Positions 25,320 to 33,230 of a stretch of 64,000 bases of DNA are shown piece by piece. A model generated the notes under the pieces. The model had not been told where the DNA came from and ran no database searches. It worked only from the letters and a program-made list of their open reading frames with translations. Positions within the stretch are counted from its first letter, which is position 1, and each line of letters begins with the position of its first letter. This stretch comes from Natronococcus sp. A-GB7 (GTDB taxonomy: Archaea > Halobacteriota > Halobacteria > Halobacteriales > Natrialbaceae), in NCBI RefSeq assembly GCF_029688865.1, contig NZ_JARUKV010000016.1, positions 1 through 64,000 of the forward strand, written 5' to 3'. The translations under genes were made by a program, and so were the position numbers.

Positions 25320-26141
25320 CTATGACTGCTCGTGAACCCAGAACTCGTCCTCGACGGTGACTTCCTTCTTGAACAGTGGCACCTCGTCTTTGAGTCGGTT
25401 GATCCCGTCCTCGACCGTTCGGAACGCCTCCTCGCGGTGGCCCGCGAGGACGACGACGAAGACGATATCCTCGCCGTCGGCGACGACACCGGTTCGGTGG
25501 TAGAGTTCGACGTCCAGTACACCTTCCCGGGACTCGAGGTCCGTCTCGAGGGCAGCCATCCGCTCCTCGGCGACGCCCTCGTACTTCTCGAACTCGAGGT
25601 ACTCGGTTCGCGCGTCGTCGGCGCCGTCCTTCGCGCGCACCCGTCCGGTGAACGTCGCGATCGCACCCGCACGATCGGCCCGGGGCGAGCGCTTGACCCG
25701 CGCGACGAGCGACTCGAGGGTCTCGTAGTGCTCTTCGGCCTCGAGTGTCTCGACCAGTGAATCCTCCTCGAGGTCGCCAGGACCGGAGACGGTCGCGAGG
25801 ACGTTTTCGACGTCGTCGGACGACTCTCCGACGACGAGCGTCGGGTACCGAAGTCGAGGGACGCCGACGACGACGGCGTACTCGCAGTCGGTCGAGAGCG
25901 CCGTTAGCGCGTCCGCGACCGACATCCCCGTTCCCGAGGCGGTCCAGTCGCCGTCGGCACCGAGCGCGTAGGTGACGTCGCCGCCGATCGTCAGCGACTC
26001 CTGGGTGCCGTCGGCGATCGTCGCGTCGTACCGGACGACGCCGACGCGTCCCTCCCGGGAGAGCCGATCGACGACCCGGTCGACGACGCGCTCGAGTCGC
26101 TCCTCGCTCGTACCACGGTTCAGACAGCCGAGTACGTACAT
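25320..26141 (-). CDS. moaE: Molybdopterin synthase catalytic subunit with N-terminal MobB-like domain
   Basis: 273 residues from ATG 26141. The C-terminal part (about 135-273) is MoaE: GAIATFTGRVRAKDGADD, EYLEFEKYEGVAEERMAALE, and LYHRTGVVADGEDIVFVVVL, then FKKEVTVEDEFWVHEQS with the conserved Lys and Trp region. MoaE with MoaD inserts sulfur to form molybdopterin. The first about 130 residues (MYVLGCLNRGTSEERLERVV) resemble MobB but the P-loop GxxGSGKT is replaced by GCLNRGTSEE. The longer ORF to 27098 is a shadow of CapA. It is divergent from capA-like 26220. Confidence 0.88.
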   Translation of the reverse strand: MYVLGCLNRGTSEERLERVVDRVVDRLSREGRVGVVRYDATIADGTQESLTIGGDVTYALGADGDWTASGTGMSVADALTALSTDCEYAVVVGVPRLRYPTLVVGESSDDVENVLATVSGPGDLEEDSLVETLEAEEHYETLESLVARVKRSPRADRAGAIATFTGRVRAKDGADDARTEYLEFEKYEGVAEERMAALETDLESREGVLDVELYHRTGVVADGEDIVFVVVLAGHREEAFRTVEDGINRLKDEVPLFKKEVTVEDEFWVHEQS

Positions 26142-26219
26142 GTCGGAGGATTGGTTCGGTTCCGGTTTGTAGCTGTCGACGGGGAGCGGTCTTTGGTCCC
26201 GCGACCCGTAGACGAGGGT

Positions 26220-27215
26220 ATGGCCAGTCGAATCGGCTTCATCGGCGACGTCATGCTCGGCCGCGTCGTCGACGACCGTCAGCGGCACCGCCCCGTCGAC
26301 GCGGTGTGGGGGACTGCCTTCGAGGATCTCCGCGAGCTCGACGGGCTGGTCATCAACCTCGAGTGCGTCCTGTCGACGCGAGGTCGGCAGTGGCGGCGCA
26401 CGCACCGCCCGTTTCACTTCCGCGCGGATCCCGACTGGGCCGTGCCCGCCCTCGAGCGGGCCGGCGTCGACGTCTGCGCGCTGGCGAACAACCACGTCCT
26501 CGACTACGAGGCGGTCGCGCTGCGGGACACCCTGAACCACTTGGACGAGGCCGAAATCGCCCGCACGGGTGCGGGCGAGACCCTCGATGAGGCCCTCGAG
26601 CCTGCCGTCGTCTCGATCGGGGGAGTTAGGATCGCGGTTATCGCCCTCACCGACAACACGCCCGAGTACGCGGCCGAGGACTCCTCGGCGGGAACGGCCT
26701 GGATCGAGATCGACCGCGAGAACCCGGAGACGAGACGACGCGTCCGCGACGCCCTCGAGCGCGCTCGCGGGGCGGATCCCGACCTGCTGGTCGCCTCCCT
26801 CCACTGGGGGCCGAACATGGTCGAGGAGCCGCCCGCGTCGTTTCGGGAGTTCGGTCGCTGGCTGGTCGAGGCGGGCGTCGACGTCGTCCACGGCCACAGC
26901 GCCCACGTCTTCCAGGGGGTCGAGGTCCACGAGGGACGGCCGATCCTCTACGATACGGGCGATTTCGTCGACGACTACGCGGTCGATCCCGAGCTTCGCA
27001 ACGATCGGAGTTTCCTGTTCGTGCTGCGGACGAGCGACGACGGGGAGTTGCTGAAGCTGCGCCTCCAGCCGACCGAGATCGACGACTGTGCAGTCCACGA
27101 GGCGAGTCCCGACGCGGCCGACTGGTCCCGCGAGCGTATGCGGGAGCTGTCGGCCCCGTTCGGAACCGTCTTCGAGCGCGACGGCCCGGCGCTGGTCCTC
27201 TCGCTCGAGGACTGA
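26220..27215 (+). CDS. CapA family protein (metallophosphatase-like)
   Basis: 331 residues from ATG 26220 (MASRIGFIGDVMLGRVVDDR). Motifs of the PGA_cap/CapA domain: GDVMLGR, NLECVLS, ANNHVLDYE, LHWGPNMVEEPPASFREFGR, and VDVVHGHSAHVFQGVEVHEG with ILYDTGDFVDDY. These correspond to the metal ligands of the calcineurin-like fold. CapA takes part in poly-gamma-glutamate synthesis in bacilli; no capB/C genes are near, so here it is likely a phosphoesterase of unknown target. No signal peptide is seen, which suggests a cytoplasmic protein. Confidence 0.88.
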   Translation: MASRIGFIGDVMLGRVVDDRQRHRPVDAVWGTAFEDLRELDGLVINLECVLSTRGRQWRRTHRPFHFRADPDWAVPALERAGVDVCALANNHVLDYEAVALRDTLNHLDEAEIARTGAGETLDEALEPAVVSIGGVRIAVIALTDNTPEYAAEDSSAGTAWIEIDRENPETRRRVRDALERARGADPDLLVASLHWGPNMVEEPPASFREFGRWLVEAGVDVVHGHSAHVFQGVEVHEGRPILYDTGDFVDDYAVDPELRNDRSFLFVLRTSDDGELLKLRLQPTEIDDCAVHEASPDAADWSRERMRELSAPFGTVFERDGPALVLSLED

Positions 27216-27317
27216 TCGACGGCTCGCGGGGTGATCGGCCGACTGTCACGAGAGCGCGTCACAGCCGCCGCGGAGTTGGCAATCCTTAAGATAGCGACTC
27301 CGCTACACCGCGTTAGG

Positions 27318-28043
27318 ATGAAAGTGGTCGTTTCTATCGGCGGGAGTGTCCTCGTCCCCGAGCCCGGGGCCGATCGGGTTTCCGAACACGCCGCGGTCAT
27401 CGAGGACCTGGTCGCGGACGGCTGCCGGGTGGGGGCCGTCGTCGGGGGCGGCGGCGTCGCCCGCGAGTACATCGGCGCCGCCCGCGAACTGGGGGCCAAC
27501 GAGATCGAGCTCGACAAGCTGGGGATCGACGTCACCCGGCTCAACGCGCGCCTGCTCATCGCCGCGCTCGGCGAGGACGCCGTCACGGCACCGGCGGAGG
27601 ACTACGAGGCGGCCGGCGACGCGCTTCGCCGCGGCGACGTCTCCGTCATGGGCGGCGTCGCACCCGCACAGACGACCGACGCCGTCGGCGCCGCCCTCGC
27701 GGAGTACGTCGACGCGGACCTGCTCGTCTACGCCACGAGCGTCCCCGGCGTCTACAGCGACGACCCCAACGAGGTCGACGACGCGACGAAGTACGACGAC
27801 CTCACCGCGACCGAGCTGGTCGACGTCATCGCCGGCCTCGAAATGAACGCCGGCGCCTCCGCACCGGTCGACCTGCTCGCAGCGAAGATCATCGAGCGCT
27901 CGGGGATGCGAACGATCGTCCTCGACGGAACCGACCCCGACCGCATCGCCCGCGCGGTCCGCCACGGCGACCACGAGGGAACCGACGTCGTTCCCGACGG
28001 CGTCGGCGAGGAGCCGACCTACTGGGCGAGTAACGAACGATGA
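27318..28043 (+). CDS. pyrH: Uridylate (UMP) kinase, archaeal type
   Basis: 241 residues from ATG 27318. Amino-acid kinase fold with MKVVVSIGGSVLVPEPGADR at the start, VVGGGGVAREYIGAARELGA and the UMP-binding DVTRLNARLLIAALGED, then ATSVPGVYSDDPNEVDDATK. UMP kinase makes UDP for pyrimidine nucleotides. Its stop overlaps the lysS start (ATGA at 28040-28043), so the two are translationally coupled. CCTTAAGA about 30 bases upstream could be the TATA box. Confidence 0.94.
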   Translation: MKVVVSIGGSVLVPEPGADRVSEHAAVIEDLVADGCRVGAVVGGGGVAREYIGAARELGANEIELDKLGIDVTRLNARLLIAALGEDAVTAPAEDYEAAGDALRRGDVSVMGGVAPAQTTDAVGAALAEYVDADLLVYATSVPGVYSDDPNEVDDATKYDDLTATELVDVIAGLEMNAGASAPVDLLAAKIIERSGMRTIVLDGTDPDRIARAVRHGDHEGTDVVPDGVGEEPTYWASNER

Positions 28044-29737
28044 GCGCGAACGAGGACGAGACGATCGACGGCGGCGAGCCGGACGCCGAGAGCCCCTACA
28101 CCCTCCAGCGCGAGGACGGCGACGACGCTCGCCACGTCTTCTGGGCCGACGCGGTCGCCGACCGGGTGGAAGATCGCGATCCCACGGAGCCGATCGTGAT
28201 CAAGGGCGGTATTTCGCCGTCGGGCGTCCCCCACCTGGGTAACGTCAACGAGGTGATGCGGGGGTACTACGTCGCCGAGGTGCTCCGCGAGCGCGGCCAC
28301 GACGTCCGCCAGGTGTTTACCGCCGACGACCGCGACCCGCTTCGGAAGCTTCCGCGCACGCTCTGTGATCTCGAGGGGAACCTCGTCGATCTGGGCGAGG
28401 TCGACGCGGGCGCGCTCGGCCGGAACCTCGGCTCGCCGTACACCGACATTCCGGACCCGTTCGGCTGCTGTGACTCCTACGGCGCGCACTTCTCGGGGAT
28501 CATCCAGGACAGCGCCGATGCGATGGACGTCCCGATCGACCTGGTCTCGACGACCGAACTCTACACCGACGGCGAGTTCGACGACGTCACCCGTCACGTC
28601 CTGGCCAACCAGGAGCGGGCCCGCGAGGTCCTCTCGCAGTACCAGGACAAGGTCGACGAGGACTACGTCCCGTTCAATCCGATCTGTGAGGAGTGTGGCA
28701 AGGTCACCGAGACGGTGACGAGCGTCGATTTGGAGAGCGATCCCGCGACCGTCGACTACCGCTGTACCGACATGGACGCCGGCGACCGCACCATCGAGGG
28801 CTGTGGCCACGAGGGAACCGCCACCATCCGCGAGGGGAAGATGCCCTGGCGCTTCGAGTGGCCCGGCCAGTGGCAGGCGCTGGGCGTCGACTTCGAACCC
28901 TTCGGCAAGGACCACGCCGAGGGCTCCTGGCCCAGCGGCCAGGACGTCGCGCGCAACGTCCTCGAGATCGACCCCCCGGTGCCGATGGTCTACGAGTGGT
29001 TCACCCTCGAGGGCGAGCCCTTCTCCTCCTCGGAGGGGAACGTCATCCTCGTCTCGGACGTCCTCGAGCTGCTCGAGCCCGAGGTGCTTCGCTACTTCTT
29101 CGCGAAGGACCCCTCGAAGGCGCGGGACTTCAGCATCGAACGCCTCGACCAGCTCGTCGACGAGTTCGACCGCTTCGAGGCGACGTACTTCGGCGAGGTC
29201 GACGCCAGCGAGGACGAGCAGGCGTTCGCGGAGCGGGTGTACCCACTCGTCGTGGAAGAGCCCCGCGAGGAGCGGATTCGGCTTCCCTACACCTTCGCCG
29301 CGGTACTCGGAATGTTCGACGACCCCGAGCTTCGCGAGGAGGTCGCCCGCAAGGAGGACCACATCCCCGAGGACGCTCCCGAGTGGGCCGTCGAGGGCGC
29401 CTTAGAGCGCGTCGAGCAGGCCCGCAACTGGGCACGTCGGACCGGCAACGAGTTCGACTACGAACTCAAGCGCAGCGAGATTCCGGAACACGACTTCGAC
29501 TCTGCGACCGAGGCGGCCCTCGAGGAGCTCGCCGATTTCGTCGCGGAGGGCCACGGGCCCGACGAGATCCAGGGCGAGATCTACGAGACCGCAAAGCGCC
29601 ACGACGTCGATATCGGCGACTTCTTCGGCGCCGGCTACCGGCTCTTTTTCGACGAGCAACAGGGACCGAAGCTCGGTCCGTTCCTCGACAAGGTCGACCG
29701 GGAGTTCGTCGTCGCGCGACTCCGTCGGGATCGCTAA
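28040..29737 (+). CDS. lysS: Lysyl-tRNA synthetase, class I
   Basis: 565 residues, the class I LysRS typical of many archaea rather than the class II bacterial type. The HIGH equivalent is GISPSGVPHLGNVNEVMRGY (residues about 57-76). A zinc finger CEECGKV plus CRC-like cysteines lies in the middle. The KMSKS equivalent reads EPFSSSEGNVILVSDVLELL, in which the usual lysines are absent. The C-terminal alpha-helical cage domain is complete. It charges tRNA-Lys. The start overlaps the pyrH stop. Confidence 0.95.
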   Translation: MSANEDETIDGGEPDAESPYTLQREDGDDARHVFWADAVADRVEDRDPTEPIVIKGGISPSGVPHLGNVNEVMRGYYVAEVLRERGHDVRQVFTADDRDPLRKLPRTLCDLEGNLVDLGEVDAGALGRNLGSPYTDIPDPFGCCDSYGAHFSGIIQDSADAMDVPIDLVSTTELYTDGEFDDVTRHVLANQERAREVLSQYQDKVDEDYVPFNPICEECGKVTETVTSVDLESDPATVDYRCTDMDAGDRTIEGCGHEGTATIREGKMPWRFEWPGQWQALGVDFEPFGKDHAEGSWPSGQDVARNVLEIDPPVPMVYEWFTLEGEPFSSSEGNVILVSDVLELLEPEVLRYFFAKDPSKARDFSIERLDQLVDEFDRFEATYFGEVDASEDEQAFAERVYPLVVEEPREERIRLPYTFAAVLGMFDDPELREEVARKEDHIPEDAPEWAVEGALERVEQARNWARRTGNEFDYELKRSEIPEHDFDSATEAALEELADFVAEGHGPDEIQGEIYETAKRHDVDIGDFFGAGYRLFFDEQQGPKLGPFLDKVDREFVVARLRRDR

Positions 29738-29811
29738 CAGGTTCTCTGCCCTCGCCCGGCGGGCTCCGGCCAACACAAACCATTTGAGAGCCCCACCCCG
29801 AACTACGGTAG

Positions 29812-31644
29812 ATGCAATACGGCTCTCCCGCTTTCGTCTCGATGCCGGAACTTTTCGGTTCGACGACGCTGACGTGGGTGCTCGTCGGTCTCCTCGCCTA
29901 CTGGTTCCTGGTCCTCTCGCTTCGCAACGCCGGACTGTTGCCCAGCTACGTCGGGACCCAAGGGCCGATCACGACGTTTCACACCAAGCGCGGCCGGGAG
30001 TTTCTGGACTGGCTTTCCGGACCGAAGCGGTTCTGGCGAGCGTGGGCCAACGTGGGGATCGGCATCGCGATCGTCGTCATGGTCGCGATGTTCGCGTTTC
30101 TGCTGTTCGCTGCGATCGCCGCGCTGTCGGCACCCCAGCCGACGTCGTCGGTCCAGCAGCCCCGGAACGTGTTGATCATCCCCGGCGTCAACGACTTCCT
30201 GCCGCTCTCGGCGACGCCGGGAATCGTCTTCGGACTGCTCGTCGGCCTGGTCGTCCACGAGGGCGGCCACGGCCTGCTCTGTCGCGTCGAGGACATCGAG
30301 ATCGAGTCGATGGGCGTCGCGATGCTTGCGATTCTCCCGATCGGCGCCTTCGTCGAACCCGACCAGGAGAGCAGCAAGAAGGCCGACCGCGGAGCCCAGA
30401 CCCGGATGTTCGCCGCCGGCGTCACCAACAACTTCGCGATCACGATCGTCGCGTTCGCCCTGCTTTTCGGACCCGTAGTCGGCTCGATTGCCGTCGCCCC
30501 CGGCGCCGCAGTCGGCGGGGTCGCCCCCGGCTCACCCGCTGCCGACGCCGGCCTCGAGCCAAACGATCGCATCACCGCGATAAACGGCGAGGAGATCGAG
30601 GACAACGATCACTTCCTCGAACTGCTCGAGACCGCCGAGGGCGAGAGCGTCGAACTCGAGCGAAACGACGAGGAGACCGTGACCGTCCAGCGGTCGCTGG
30701 TCGTGACTGCCGCCATCGACGGGAACCCGGCCGGCGTCGACACCGGCGAGTCGGTGTTCGCGGTCGACGGCGAACCGGTCGCGACCGAGGACGAGCTGCT
30801 CGAGGCTGCCGGCGACGACGAGATCGTTACGCTGACCGTCGGCGAGGACGGCGACACCGACCAGCGGGAGGTCCCGATCGGCGCGGCCGTTACGATCGTC
30901 GAGGACGGACCGCTCGCCGACGCCGGCGCCCCCGCCGGCGAGCAGATGGTTATCACCGAACTCGACGGCGATCGCACCCAGTCCGCGTCGGTGCTCCAGG
31001 ATCGACTCGGCGAGACCGATCCCGGCGACGAGGTCACGGTCGCGGGCTACCTCGACGGCGAGCGCGTCGAGTACGAGATCACACTCGGCGATCGAAGCCA
31101 GGTCACCGGCGGCGGAACCGCGGGTTACCAGCCGGTCGAGGGCGTCTCCGGCATCTCGGCCGAGGCCCTCGGCGTCCAGCATTACCCCGCCGAGGCGTAC
31201 CTCACCGTCCTCGGCGGCGACGGCGACGGCCAGGTCAGCCCGCTCGTTGACTCGTTCCTCGGGAAGATCGGCTTCGCGCTGTTCCTTCCGCTGGCGGGCT
31301 TTCTCGACGTCCTGCCGTTCAACTTCGCGGGCTTTACCGGCGGGGTCGAGAACTTCTATCAGGTCGAGGGCTCACTCTCGATGCTCGGCGACTGGACGGT
31401 GTTCGTCATCGCCAACCTGCTGTTCTGGACGGGCTGGATCAACGTTCAGCTCGGCTTTTTCAACTGCATTCCGGCGTTCCCGCTCGACGGCGGGCACATC
31501 CTCCGGACCAGTACGGAGGCAGTGATGTCGCGGCTGCCGATCGACGCCACCCGCGGGATGGTCCGGATGGTGACGACGACGGTCGGACTGGCGATGCTCG
31601 CCAGCTTCGTGTTGATGCTGTTCGGGCCGCAACTGCTGAACTGA
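29812..31644 (+). CDS. Site-2 protease family (M50) peptidase with PDZ domains
   Basis: 610 residues. Helices flank a zinc site HEGGH in LVGLVVHEGGHGLLCRVEDI (about residue 148), with the partner motif NCIPAFPLDGGHILRTSTEA near residue 555. Between them are two PDZ-like repeats (APGSPAADAGLEPNDRITAI and a second with GAPAGEQMVITELDGDRT-type sequence). This is the archaeal form of RseP/S2P intramembrane protease. It follows lysS by 74 bases in the same orientation. The start ATG gives MQYGSPAFVSMPELFGSTTL; a second ATG at residue 11 is also possible. Confidence 0.93.
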   Translation: MQYGSPAFVSMPELFGSTTLTWVLVGLLAYWFLVLSLRNAGLLPSYVGTQGPITTFHTKRGREFLDWLSGPKRFWRAWANVGIGIAIVVMVAMFAFLLFAAIAALSAPQPTSSVQQPRNVLIIPGVNDFLPLSATPGIVFGLLVGLVVHEGGHGLLCRVEDIEIESMGVAMLAILPIGAFVEPDQESSKKADRGAQTRMFAAGVTNNFAITIVAFALLFGPVVGSIAVAPGAAVGGVAPGSPAADAGLEPNDRITAINGEEIEDNDHFLELLETAEGESVELERNDEETVTVQRSLVVTAAIDGNPAGVDTGESVFAVDGEPVATEDELLEAAGDDEIVTLTVGEDGDTDQREVPIGAAVTIVEDGPLADAGAPAGEQMVITELDGDRTQSASVLQDRLGETDPGDEVTVAGYLDGERVEYEITLGDRSQVTGGGTAGYQPVEGVSGISAEALGVQHYPAEAYLTVLGGDGDGQVSPLVDSFLGKIGFALFLPLAGFLDVLPFNFAGFTGGVENFYQVEGSLSMLGDWTVFVIANLLFWTGWINVQLGFFNCIPAFPLDGGHILRTSTEAVMSRLPIDATRGMVRMVTTTVGLAMLASFVLMLFGPQLLN

Positions 31645-31810
31645 GCGGCTACTTTCGATCGTCGACGGGCGTCGTTCTCCGGCGTCCTCCCGTTCGAGCG
31701 TGGTCGCGTTCGAACCGATTCGACAGCCCGTTGCGGTAGCTCTCGACGGCTATCGGATTCGCACAAAGCGAGTCAGAGGAAACGTCGGACCCTCGAGAGC
31801 GACGGGACGG

Positions 31811-32335
31811 CTACTCCTCCTCGTCGATCCCGTGGCGCTCGTAGAACTCCGGAGGCGTCTCCTCGATGCGCTCGAAGTCGGCGTCGAAGTAGTGTTCGTG
31901 GTGGCGAACGACCTGCTCGACGATCCAGGCGCTGAACTCCTCGTTGAAGCGCCACTCTCCCTCGATCTCGGGGATTTCGAAGCGTTCGTCCGTCGAAAAG
32001 GCCGCGTAGACGTGGAAGAACCCGAGGATGACGTCGGCGAAATCGTGAGCCTTCTCGGCGCCGCTCTCCCGGCGGTCGGCGAGCTCCTCGTGGCCGTCGT
32101 CGGTCAGCTCGAAGTACTTCCGATCGGGTTCGTCCTCGCGTTCGATCCGCTCGGCCCACCCCTTCTCCTCGAACTTGTAGAGGATCGGGTACACCGAGCC
32201 GTAGGACGGTTCCCAGTGGCCGCCGCTGATGTCGCGGATCTCCTTGAGAATCTCGTAGCCGTACCGGGGTTTCTCCTCGAGCAGTTCGAGGACGAGATAC
32301 GCGATCACTCCCTTCGGCGGTCCACTCTTCCGCAT
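31811..32335 (-). CDS. PadR family transcriptional regulator
   Basis: 174 residues from ATG 32335 (MRKSGPPKGVIAYLVLELLE). The winged helix (about 8-85) has GYEILKEIRDISGGHWEPSY and GSVYPILYKFEEKGWAERIE, the PadR signature, then a C-terminal helical part (about 95-174) for dimerisation. PadR proteins respond to small molecules or membrane stress. Upstream in-frame codons reach 32518 but cross the intergenic region. The neighbouring cupredoxin and heme genes are candidates for control, though unproven. Confidence 0.9.
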   Translation of the reverse strand: MRKSGPPKGVIAYLVLELLEEKPRYGYEILKEIRDISGGHWEPSYGSVYPILYKFEEKGWAERIEREDEPDRKYFELTDDGHEELADRRESGAEKAHDFADVILGFFHVYAAFSTDERFEIPEIEGEWRFNEEFSAWIVEQVVRHHEHYFDADFERIEETPPEFYERHGIDEEE

Positions 32336-32591
32336 GTGAGTCGAGATTTTGACGGATGTACGTAAAGGGTTTCGGTCACCCCATTCGCGAGCAGTGCATC
32401 GAGTTCTCGAGGATCGAGTGATCCGTCGGTTGCCGTCGTCGGTGATCCGAATCGTCCCGTCGAGTTCCAGCAACCGGGGAGACGCCCCGTACCGAGTGTA
32501 CTGTCGAGGGCGACTCAAAGACGAGCCGGATTCTCCCTACAACGAGAGATCGGCAAGCTCGTCGAAATCGATCGACGTCGGATGCCAAGGA
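32336..32591. other. Intergenic region between padR and the cupredoxin-like gene
   Basis: 256 bases separating two minus-strand genes. It contains the padR promoter region (CTTTACGTACATC on the minus strand at about 32353-32365) and no convincing ORF or terminator hairpin. Confidence 0.45.
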
Positions 32592-33113
32592 CTACTCCGC
32601 TCGGAGTTCGACGGCACCGGCCATCTCCTCCGGGTGCGTTTCACAGAGATACTGTTCGACCTCGTCGGTCGCCTCGGCGACGAGCGTCTCCGTCTCTCCC
32701 TCGTCCTCGAGAAACTCCGTGGCTGCGACGGGCTCGGAGCCGTCCCACAGTGCGAAGTTGTGGACGTCGCCGTCTCCATTAGTGAATCGGAACTCGTACT
32801 CGCGGCCCTCGTAGAGGACGATATCCGGGTTCTCCTCGTCCTCGATGGGGTCGGGCTCGATCCCGATCCAGCCGTCGGTGTCGGCCTCGAACTCGAGCGT
32901 CGAAACGTCCTCCCACTCGTCCTCGTCGTCCTCGGGCGGGTCGGGATCCTCCTCGTCGGCTTCGTCGGTGACGGTGTCGTCGGTTTCGTCCTGATCGGGC
33001 TCGCCCTCGCCGTCGCCCGTTCCTTCGGTGCAGCCGGCAGCGAGCGCGACTCCGGCGGTCGCGCCGACCAGCCGAAGCGTCGATCGGCGTGACCATGAGT
33101 TGGTTCGGGGCAT
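32592..33113 (-). CDS. Tat lipoprotein with cupredoxin-like copper-binding end
   Basis: 173 residues. Twin-arginine signal SWSRRSTLRLVGATAG and lipobox ALAAGC, so C28 is probably lipid-anchored on the outer face. A disordered acidic linker (about 30-70) precedes a beta domain. The end carries the type 1 copper pattern: H118 (DVHNFAL), then C157, H160 and M164 in YLCETHPEEMAGAVEL. Halocyanin and plastocyanin-like proteins use this set for electron transfer. The His-to-Met spacing is one residue longer than in amicyanin-like sites. It is divergent from the heme protein at 33231. Confidence 0.8.
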   Translation of the reverse strand: MPRTNSWSRRSTLRLVGATAGVALAAGCTEGTGDGEGEPDQDETDDTVTDEADEEDPDPPEDDEDEWEDVSTLEFEADTDGWIGIEPDPIEDEENPDIVLYEGREYEFRFTNGDGDVHNFALWDGSEPVAATEFLEDEGETETLVAEATDEVEQYLCETHPEEMAGAVELRAE

Positions 33114-33230
33114 CGGTCGGTGTTCGTTCTCGAGGCACCTGAAGTAGCGGCAGACATTCGCGGGGGTTCGATAATCGACCGGCAGCGCGAAACCCTGTCC
33201 TTCTTGACGACGCCGGCCTAAGCCGCGCGT

